Shown here in pieces: positions 7,181 to 12,165 of a DNA stretch of 12,165 bases (positions are counted from its first letter, which is position 1; each line of letters begins with the position of its first letter). Where the stretch lies: positions 1-12,165 of the forward strand of contig VBJR01000301.1 of assembly GCA_005880175.1 (NCBI GenBank), in the 5' to 3' direction. The notes under the pieces are model-generated. The model was not told where the DNA came from, searched no databases, and worked only from the letters and a program-made list of their open reading frames with translations. The stretch is from Chloroflexota bacterium. Its GTDB lineage: Bacteria; Chloroflexota; Dormibacteria; Dormibacterales; Dormibacteraceae. Both the position numbers and the translations under genes were made by a program.

Positions 7181-8470
7181 CTACGCGAACGCGTACGGTA
7201 GCGGGTGGCGCCGGCAGAGGTCCAGGGTGCGCTCGCGGACCGCGTCGAGGGCCGCCTGGCCCCGCTCCTCGGCCAGGGCTTCCAGCAGGTCGGCCACGCA
7301 GTCGCCGACCTCCCGCATCTCGGCCGGGCCCATCCCCCGCGTGGTCACGCTCGGGCTGCCCAGGCGGACGCCGCTGGGGTTGAAGCGCGAGGCCTCGTCG
7401 AAGGGGATCGCGTTGGAGTTGACCGTCAGGCCCACCCCGTCGGCCGCGTTCTGCACCGTCCGGCCCTTGAGGCCCAGCGGGCGCAGGTCGATCAGCATGA
7501 GGTGGTTGTCGGTGCCGCCGGTCGTCAGGCGCAGGCCCCGCTCCAGCAGGCGGGCGGCCATCGCGGAGGCGTTCTCGACCACGCGCCGGGCGTAGTCGCG
7601 GAACTCGGGCTTGAGCGCCTCGCCGAAGCAGACGGCCTTGGCGGCGATCGCGTGCATCAGCGGACCGCCCTGGGTGCCGGGGAAGACGGCCGAGTCCAGG
7701 GGCTTCTGCCAGCGCTCGGCGTCGGTGGCCAGGATCAGGCCGCCCCAGGCCCCGCGCAGGGTCTTCTGCGTCGTCGAGCTGACCACGTGCGAGTCGGCCA
7801 CCGGCGACGGGTAGGCGCCCCCGGCCGCCAGGCCGGCGAAGTGGGCCATGTCGGTCACCATCACGGCGCCGACCGAGTCGGCGATCTCCCGCATCCGGGC
7901 GAAGTCGATGCGCCGGGGGTAGGCGGAGTAGCCGACCAGGAGCATCTTGGGCCGGACCTCCTCGGCCGCGGTCCGGACGGCGTCGTAGTCGATGAGCTCG
8001 GTCTCCCGGTCCACGCTGTAGGAGTGGATCTCGTACAGCTTGCCGCTGAAGTTGGCGGGGCTGCCGTGCGTGAGGTGGCCGCCCACGCCCAGGTCCATGC
8101 CCATGACCCGATCGCCTGGCTGGCAGATGGCCGCGTAGACCGCCGCGTTGGCCTGGCTGCCGGCGTGCGGCTGGACGTTCACGTAGGCCGCGCCGAAGAG
8201 CTGGCGCGCCCGCTCCTGGGCCAGGGTCTCGATCTCGTCCATCACCTCGCAGCCGCCGTAGTAGCGGCGGCCGGGGTAGCCCTCGGCGTACTTGTTGGTG
8301 AGCAGGGTGCCCAGCGCCTCCAGGATGGCGGGGCTGGCGAGGTTCTCGGACGGGATCAGCTCCAGCGTCTGGCTCTGGCGCCGGTACTCGCGGCGGATCA
8401 GCTCCGCCACGGCGGGATCGGCGTCGTCGAGCGCGCGGAACGTGAGCGTGGTCTGGGTCTGGGGGGCCAT
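7181..8470 (-). CDS. glyA: Serine hydroxymethyltransferase
   Basis: Cytoplasmic PLP enzyme converting serine and tetrahydrofolate to glycine and methylene-THF, the main source of one-carbon units. The product is 429 residues, typical. Landmarks are the catalytic Glu in LELIPSEN (37-43), TNKYAEGYPGRRYYGGCE (58-75), PHAGSQAN (101-108), TDMAHFAGL (206-214), the PLP lysine K236 in SSTTQKTLRGAWGG, GGPLMHAIAAKAV (268-280) and GVRLGSPSVTTRG (367-379). The PLP motif is unusual: the family's TTHKTL-GPRGG is TTQKTL-GAWGG here, and VNKN is VNSN. The start ATG at 8470 gives the normal N-terminus; the frame is open to 9175, but the extra part is not SHMT-like. No ribosome binding site; TAGCAT lies 7 bases upstream. 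Confidence 0.95.
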   Translation of the reverse strand: MAPQTQTTLTFRALDDADPAVAELIRREYRRQSQTLELIPSENLASPAILEALGTLLTNKYAEGYPGRRYYGGCEVMDEIETLAQERARQLFGAAYVNVQPHAGSQANAAVYAAICQPGDRVMGMDLGVGGHLTHGSPANFSGKLYEIHSYSVDRETELIDYDAVRTAAEEVRPKMLLVGYSAYPRRIDFARMREIADSVGAVMVTDMAHFAGLAAGGAYPSPVADSHVVSSTTQKTLRGAWGGLILATDAERWQKPLDSAVFPGTQGGPLMHAIAAKAVCFGEALKPEFRDYARRVVENASAMAARLLERGLRLTTGGTDNHLMLIDLRPLGLKGRTVQNAADGVGLTVNSNAIPFDEASRFNPSGVRLGSPSVTTRGMGPAEMREVGDCVADLLEALAEERGQAALDAVRERTLDLCRRHPLPYAFA

Positions 8471-8477
8471 CTCGCGA

Positions 8478-8483
8478 ATGCTA
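8478..8483 (-). promoter_or_regulatory. Candidate -10 box for a leaderless glyA transcript
   Basis: On the minus strand TAGCAT (TANNNT) is followed by 7 bases and then the glyA ATG, the spacing expected if transcription starts at or next to the start codon. No Shine-Dalgarno sequence is present and no -35 hexamer is obvious. A GC-rich hairpin (cggggg-ccgc-cccccg, 8485-8500) lies just upstream. Confidence 0.4.
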
Positions 8484-8729
8484 TCGGGGGCCGCCCCCCG
8501 ACGGCCGGGCCGGCGGCAGCCGACGACGAGCGGCAGGTACTCGACGTGGCCGCCGGCCTGCTCCGGCGGCTTGTCCTCCGAGCGCAGCATGAGCGGAACT
8601 CGGCCCTGATCCGCGACTGCGCCGCCATCTCGAACCCCATCATCCGGATCATTCTCCTCTGCCCACCTGTTCCCATCCCAGCTTCTCGAGCGCTCGCCGC
8701 ACCTGCCGTGCCTTCGCCACGCGCCCATC

Positions 8730-8747
8730 CTGACCGCCCTGACCGCC
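8730..8747. repeat. Tandem 9-base repeat
   Basis: ctgaccgcc occurs twice in immediate succession (8730-8738, 8739-8747), 31 bases before the GNAT start. It could be a regulator site or chance. Confidence 0.5.
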
Positions 8748-8751
8748 CCGG

Positions 8752-8770
8752 GCGGACAAAACGCGGACAA
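8752..8770. repeat. Two gcggacaa repeats with 11-base period
   Basis: gcggacaa at 8752-8759 and 8763-8770 lie one helical turn apart. The second copy includes most of the possible -10 box (GACAAT, 8766-8771) of the GNAT gene, so a protein bound here would affect that promoter. Confidence 0.5.
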
Positions 8771-8771
8771 T
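8766..8771 (+). promoter_or_regulatory. Possible -10 box for the GNAT-tsaEB unit (leaderless start)
   Basis: GACAAT (4 of 6 matches to TATAAT) is followed by 6 bases and the GTG start of the acetyltransferase; there is no Shine-Dalgarno sequence. The spacing fits a leaderless mRNA. No good -35 is visible. Confidence 0.3.
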
Positions 8772-8777
8772 GCCACC

Positions 8778-9311
8778 GTGACGGAACCGATCTCGATCCG
8801 GCGGGTCGGCGGCGGCGGCGACGCGCTCGCCGCCGGGCTGGCCGGCGTGCTCATCGACTGCGTCGAGGGCGGCGCCTCGGTCGGCTTCATGCTCCCGCTC
8901 GACCGGGAGCGGGCAGAGGCATTCTGGTCCGGTGTGCTCGACGACGCCGCGCGCGGGGAGCGGATCGTCCTCGTCGCCGAGGAGCGGGACACCGGGGTCG
9001 TGGTCGGCACCGTGCAGGTGGCCCTGCGCACGCCCGAGAACCAGCCCCACCGGGGCGACCTCGCCAAGATGCTGGTCCTCCGCCGGGCCCGGCGGCGCGG
9101 GCTGGGCGCGGCCCTCCTGCGGGCGGCCGAGGCCGCCGCCCTCGATGCCGGCAAGACGGTCCTGGTCCTCGACACCGCCAGCGCGGACGCCGAGCGCCTC
9201 TACGAACGCGAGCGGTGGCAGCGCGTCGGCACGATCCCCCGCTATGCCCTGTGGCCGGAGGGCGGCTTCTCCCCCACCGTCCTCTTCTACAAGGACCTCG
9301 ACGGCCGATGA
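8778..9311 (+). CDS. GNAT-family N-acetyltransferase
   Basis: The product is a 177-residue protein with the GNAT fold. The acetyl-CoA motif A is clear: beta strand LAKMLVLRRARRRGLGAALL (95-114), in which RRARRRGLG fits the R/Q-x-x-G-x-G/A pyrophosphate loop. KTVLVLDTASADAERLYERERWQRVG (126-151) is the following strand-helix, and the C-terminus ends PTVLFYKDL. The overall pattern resembles acetyltransferases of the tabtoxin-resistance type that act on small molecules rather than RimI, although it lies upstream of tsaE-tsaB, where rimI is often found. The substrate cannot be told from sequence. The start is GTG at 8778, without a Shine-Dalgarno sequence. It overlaps the next gene by ATGA. Confidence 0.85.
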   Translation: MTEPISIRRVGGGGDALAAGLAGVLIDCVEGGASVGFMLPLDRERAEAFWSGVLDDAARGERIVLVAEERDTGVVVGTVQVALRTPENQPHRGDLAKMLVLRRARRRGLGAALLRAAEAAALDAGKTVLVLDTASADAERLYERERWQRVGTIPRYALWPEGGFSPTVLFYKDLDGR

Positions 9312-9901
9312 GAACCGGGCTGCTGCTGGCGGCGGCCGGGGCGGCCGCCGGCGGCGCCGCGCTGCTGCTCGTGGCGACGCTCGGCGACCCCTCGCGCACC
9401 GACCTCGGCGGCCTCTGCCTGGCGGCGTCGCCGCTCCACGCTGTCGCCGCGCCCGGGCAGCCCTGCCAGCGGCTGGCGCTGAATCTCGTGACCCTGCCGT
9501 ACCTGACCGGCTGTGCCCTTCTCCTGCCCCGCCTGCCCGCGCGGCTCGCGGTGCGGCTGGCCCACGTGCTGGCGGCCGCCGCGCCGGCCGCGGTGCTGCT
9601 CGCGATCCTCGCGGCGCGGCCGGCCCTGGCCGCCGACTGGAGCACGCTGCTCGGCGTCGCGGCGCTGGCGGCCACGCTCCTGACCGGCGCCGCGCACCTG
9701 GCCCGGCCGCGCGCGGCGAACGCCGTCCACCTGGGCCTGGGCGCTGACGGCCGTTGGGTAGCATCCGGGACGTCATGGTCGTGCCCGCCACCGCGGTCGA
9801 GGTCAGGTCGCTGGACCTGGTCACGCGGTCCGCCGCCGCCACCGCGGACGTTGGCGCGGCGCTCGTGCACGGGCTGCGCCGGGGCGACATCGTGCTCCTG
9901 A
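9308..9901 (+). CDS. Hypothetical small membrane protein (C-terminal end uncertain)
   Basis: Not recognised. ATG at 9308 overlaps the GNAT stop as ATGA, which supports translation. Residues 1-135 are rich in Ala and Leu with about four predicted membrane helices (near 4-24, 58-75, 82-107, 113-130) and a loop with three Cys-containing spots (C37, C53, C69). After about residue 150 the composition changes to Ser, Arg, Pro and Trp, and the frame runs 127 bases into tsaE before its first stop at 9901. Either the true protein ends this way, or a frameshift near 9730-9760 hides an earlier stop (TGA at 9745 or TAG at 9759 in the other frames). Only the first roughly 145 codons look like a real protein. 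Confidence 0.55.
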   Translation: MRTGLLLAAAGAAAGGAALLLVATLGDPSRTDLGGLCLAASPLHAVAAPGQPCQRLALNLVTLPYLTGCALLLPRLPARLAVRLAHVLAAAAPAAVLLAILAARPALAADWSTLLGVAALAATLLTGAAHLARPRAANAVHLGLGADGRWVASGTSWSCPPPRSRSGRWTWSRGPPPPPRTLARRSCTGCAGATSCS

Positions 9902-10266
9902 CCGGCGGCATCGGCTCCGGCAAGACCGCGTTCGCGAAAGGGGTCGCCCGCGGGCTCGGGATCGAGGAGACGGTCGTCAGCCCCTCCTTCCTGCTGCACG
10001 GGATCTACCGGGGCCGGCTGACGCTCAACCACTTCGACTTCTACCGGCTGAACGACCCGGCCGAGGCCGCCGAGCTCGGGATCGAGGAGGTCGCGGAGTC
10101 CGGGGTGACGCTCATCGAGTGGGGCGACCGCTTCCCCGGCCTGATCGAGCCGCCGTTCCTCGAGGTCCACTTCGAGCTCGGCGACGGGCCCGACGACCGC
10201 GGCCTCACGTTCCGGTTCATCGGCGACGAGTGGTGGCAGCGCCTGCCCCGGCTGTTCGCGGCATGA
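9775..10266 (+). CDS. tsaE: tRNA t6A biosynthesis ATPase TsaE
   Basis: ATPase of the bacterial t6A machine; it binds the TsaB-TsaD pair and resets it during transfer of the threonylcarbamoyl group to A37 of ANN-decoding tRNAs. The product is 163 residues, normal. The P-loop GGIGSGKT is at 44-51, VSPSFLLHG at 68-76 corresponds to the family's TSPTF segment, then HFDFYRL (86-92), LGIEEV (101-106) and the C-terminal IEWGDRF (114-120). I chose ATG at 9775 over TTG at 9754 (7 codons longer); neither has a strong ribosome binding site. The stop overlaps the tsaB start as ATGA. Confidence 0.92.
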   Translation: MVVPATAVEVRSLDLVTRSAAATADVGAALVHGLRRGDIVLLTGGIGSGKTAFAKGVARGLGIEETVVSPSFLLHGIYRGRLTLNHFDFYRLNDPAEAAELGIEEVAESGVTLIEWGDRFPGLIEPPFLEVHFELGDGPDDRGLTFRFIGDEWWQRLPRLFAA

Positions 10267-10925
10267 CTGCCGACGGGCGCCCGATCATCGCGCTCGAGGC
10301 GTCGACCTCGTTGGTGAGCTGCAGCATCCACGGCGAGTTCGACGTGGACGTGTCGACGGTGGCGGCGGCGCGGCAGGTCGAGCTGTTCCCCGAGATCGTC
10401 GCCCGCGCGCTGGCCGCGGCCCGGATCACCGTGTCGCAGCTGGGGATGGTCGTCGTGGGCGCGGGGCCGGGGTCGTACATCGGCCTCCGCAGCGCGCTGG
10501 CGTTCGGCAACGCCCTCTCCCACGCCGTCGGCAGCCCCATCGCCGGCGTGTCGACGCTGGACTCGATCGCGATCGACGTCGCCCGGGACGGGCGCGTCGC
10601 CGTCGTCGCGCTGGAGGCGGGTCGGGACCGCCTCAACGTCGCCGCGTACCGGTCGGCCGGCGGCGCCGTGGACCGGAACCTCGAGCCCTGCCTGATGTCG
10701 CACGCCGAGCTGGACCAGTACGTGGCGGCGTGCCCGGAGCCGGTCGACGTCTACCGGCCCCGCGTCGCCGGCGCGCCCGCCCCCACCGCGCGGGGCCACC
10801 TGAAGCTCGCCCTGCTGCGGCCGGATTGGCTCGCGGTGGCGCCGCCCGGCGGCGCCGTGCCCGTCTACAGCTTGCCAGCGGCCGCCGAGCCGGTCAGGCC
10901 GCCGTCGCCGCTTCCAGGAGCCTGA
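10263..10925 (+). CDS. tsaB: tRNA t6A biosynthesis protein TsaB
   Basis: Inactive ASKHA-fold partner of TsaD, needed to form the bacterial threonylcarbamoyl-transferase complex. The product is 220 residues, the usual length. The N-terminal strand IIALEASTSLVSCSI is family-like, and the signature GAGPGSYIGLRSALAFGNAL (72-91) corresponds to GPGSFTGLR, with Ile in place of the common Thr. The C-terminal half is less conserved and ends in a Pro-rich tail. It begins inside the tsaE stop (ATGA). Its last 32 bases overlap the 3' end of the convergent tsaD gene, so no terminator separates the two units. Confidence 0.9.
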   Translation: MTADGRPIIALEASTSLVSCSIHGEFDVDVSTVAAARQVELFPEIVARALAAARITVSQLGMVVVGAGPGSYIGLRSALAFGNALSHAVGSPIAGVSTLDSIAIDVARDGRVAVVALEAGRDRLNVAAYRSAGGAVDRNLEPCLMSHAELDQYVAACPEPVDVYRPRVAGAPAPTARGHLKLALLRPDWLAVAPPGGAVPVYSLPAAAEPVRPPSPLPGA

Positions 10926-11904
10926 GGTCGGGCTTCGGGCCCATGCCGGCGTCCGACGGACCGGCGTGCTCGAGCTGCCACCACCCCGCCGCGCCGATCA
11001 TCGCCGCGTTGTCGGTCGCGTACTTCGTCGGGGGCAGGAGCAGCCGGGCCCCGGTCGGCGGGACGTCCACCTGCAGGCGGGCGCGGATGATCGGGCTGGC
11101 CGCGACGCCGCCGACCACGACCGCGCTGCGCGGCTGCCACTCCTCGATCGCCCGTACCAGCTTGCCGGCCAGGACGTCCGTGCACGCGGCGGCGAACGAG
11201 GCGGCGACGTCGGCCACCTCGTACGGCCGCTCGGCCAGCAGCCGGCGGACGGCGGTCTTCAGGCCCGAGAACGAGAAGTCCAGGCCCTCGCGCAGCATCG
11301 GCCGGGGCAGGTCGTACCGGTCCCGGCCCTCCCTGGCCAGCCGGTCCACGACCGGGCCGCCGGGATAGCCGAGCCCGAGCTCCCGGGCCACCTTGTCGTA
11401 CGCCTCGCCGACGGAGTCGTCGCGGGTCTGGCCCAGCACCCGGTACACGCCGCGCGCCCGCGCGTGCACCAGCATCGTGTGCCCGCCGGAGACCAGCAGG
11501 ACGACGGCCGGGTACTGGATCGGCTCGGCCTCCAGCTCGGCTGAGAAGAAGTGCCCCTCCAGGTGGTTGACGCCGACCAGGGGCTTCGCCCACGCCAGCG
11601 ACAGCGCCTTCGCCGTGGACAGCCCAACGGCGAGGCAGCCGATCAGGCCCGGGCCCTGCGTCACGGCGATGGCGGCGAGGTCGGCCGGGCTGGACCCGGA
11701 ACCGCGCATCGCCTCGTCTACGATCGGCAGGACGAACCGCACGTGCTCGCGGCTGGCGATCTCGGGCACGACGCCGCCGAACGCCCGGTGCGACTCGATC
11801 TGGCTGCGCACGACCGACGAGAGCACGGTGAAGTCGGGCGCGACGACCGCCGCGGCCGTCTCGTCGCACGACGTCTCGATCGCGAGGATCCGGTCGCTAG
11901 GCAC
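10894..11904 (-). CDS. tsaD: tRNA N6-adenosine threonylcarbamoyltransferase TsaD
   Basis: Catalytic subunit (Kae1/YgjD family) that transfers threonylcarbamoyl from TC-AMP to A37 of tRNA. The product is 336 residues, normal. Visible features are ILAIETSCDETAAAVV (6-21), the metal ligands H114 and H118 in NHLEGH, D298 in TDNAAMIG, VSGGHT (138-143), the GEAYDKVAR segment (166-174) and FSFSGLKTAV (210-219). The start is GTG at 11904-11902, placed inside the last codons of the upstream Sua5-type gene (8-base overlap), with only a weak GAGG 12 bases upstream, consistent with coupled translation. It converges on tsaB with a 32-base overlap. Confidence 0.96.
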   Translation of the reverse strand: MPSDRILAIETSCDETAAAVVAPDFTVLSSVVRSQIESHRAFGGVVPEIASREHVRFVLPIVDEAMRGSGSSPADLAAIAVTQGPGLIGCLAVGLSTAKALSLAWAKPLVGVNHLEGHFFSAELEAEPIQYPAVVLLVSGGHTMLVHARARGVYRVLGQTRDDSVGEAYDKVARELGLGYPGGPVVDRLAREGRDRYDLPRPMLREGLDFSFSGLKTAVRRLLAERPYEVADVAASFAAACTDVLAGKLVRAIEEWQPRSAVVVGGVAASPIIRARLQVDVPPTGARLLLPPTKYATDNAAMIGAAGWWQLEHAGPSDAGMGPKPDLRLLEAATAA

Positions 11905-12165
11905 GGGCCAGCACGGCCTCGATGTCCGCCGCCGGGATCGCCCCCTCGCGCTCGATCAGTGGCTCGGGCAGGTTCGTGTTCACCAGGGTCGAGGAGACGG
12001 CGCCGAGCTCGCCCCCGTCGATCGCCACGTCGGGGCTCCCGTTCAGCCGGACCAGCACGTCGGCGAGCACCGGGTGCGTCGCCTGGCCGCTCAGGTTCGC
12101 GCTCGTCATCAGGAACGGGCCGGTCGCCCGGGCGATCGCGAGCGCCAGCTCGCTGGCCGGCGCCC
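11897..12165 (-). CDS. L-threonylcarbamoyladenylate synthase (Sua5/YrdC/TsaC), 3' part
   Basis: C-terminal 88 residues of a Sua5/YrdC-family enzyme; the 5' end lies beyond the right window edge. It makes threonylcarbamoyl-AMP from threonine, bicarbonate and ATP, the first step of t6A synthesis. The family pattern is clear: PFLMTSANLSGQATHP, then DVAIDGGELGAVSSTLV (the S-S-T phosphate-contact segment) and EGAIPAADIEAVLARA at the end. The stop falls right after the YrdC core, so this looks like the short TsaC/YwlC form rather than Sua5 with an extra C-terminal domain. The gene overlaps tsaD by 8 bases and is probably co-transcribed with it. Confidence 0.93.
   Translation of the reverse strand, partial: APASELALAIARATGPFLMTSANLSGQATHPVLADVLVRLNGSPDVAIDGGELGAVSSTLVNTNLPEPLIEREGAIPAADIEAVLARA

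Larger units (their letters stand above)
8471..8777. other. Divergent intergenic region between glyA and the GNAT gene
   Basis: About 307 bases with no convincing gene. It holds candidate promoters at both ends, the hairpin at 8485-8500, a 9-base tandem repeat (8730-8747) and a pair of gcggacaa repeats (8752-8759 and 8763-8770). A 23-codon minus-strand frame from GTG at 8720 to 8649 encodes a short peptide resembling the start of HicA-type toxins, but it has no continuation. I see no glycine riboswitch and no T-tailed terminator. Confidence 0.6.

Noticed and set aside
8485..8500. GC hairpin as an intrinsic terminator or glycine riboswitch before glyA
   Set aside because: There is no T-run, and none of the conserved elements of a glycine riboswitch can be recognised.
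8471..9175. N-terminal extension of the glyA frame to 664 residues
   Set aside because: The extra residues are antisense to the GNAT gene and unlike SHMT; ATG 8470 gives the standard length.
7205..9901. An 898-codon plus-strand frame
   Set aside because: Its first part is antisense to glyA and its middle is out-of-frame GNAT sequence. Only the part from ATG 9308 is a plausible protein.

Overview
The window is high-GC bacterial DNA with dense, overlapping genes and frequent GTG and TTG starts. The gene order glyA - wecA-like transferase - atpZ - atpI - atpBEFHAGD resembles the conserved wecA-atpI-atpB neighbourhood of Actinomycetota (for example Mycobacterium) and arrangements in Chloroflexota-type genomes. 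Here the b and delta subunits are separate genes, not the fused b-delta of mycobacteria. I therefore place it in a high-GC Terrabacteria lineage (Chloroflexota, Dormibacterota or a deep Actinomycetota branch), without being able to choose.

Layout. 1-5514 (minus strand) is an F1Fo ATP synthase operon: atpZ-like, atpI-like, atpB (a), atpE (c), atpF (b), atpH (delta), atpA (alpha), atpG (gamma) and the first 178 codons of atpD (beta), which runs off the left edge. The genes overlap or nearly abut and are almost certainly one transcript. 5515-5957 is a 443-base gap rich in repeats. 5958-8470 (minus) holds a WecA/TagO-like polyprenyl-phosphate sugar-1-phosphate transferase and serine hydroxymethyltransferase (glyA). 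8471-8777 is a divergent promoter region. 8778-10925 (plus) holds a GNAT acetyltransferase, a small membrane protein, tsaE and tsaB. 10894-12165 (minus) holds tsaD and the 3' part of a Sua5/YrdC (tsaC) gene. The right-hand 2.4 kb thus carries the four core bacterial genes for the tRNA modification t6A (tsaC/sua5, tsaD, tsaB, tsaE), split between two convergent units.

The most unusual point is atpE. It encodes only 59 residues, and the stretch that normally forms the end of helix 1, the polar cytoplasmic loop (the RQP loop) and the start of helix 2 is absent in frame, while the frame, the strong ribosome binding site, the glycine-rich helix and the ion-binding glutamate are kept. This is either an assembly or population deletion, or a real loop-less c subunit. 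Other points of interest are the facing repeats and paired palindromes in the 5515-5957 gap, the unusual residues around the PLP lysine of GlyA, and the apparent leaderless starts of the first genes of three transcription units.
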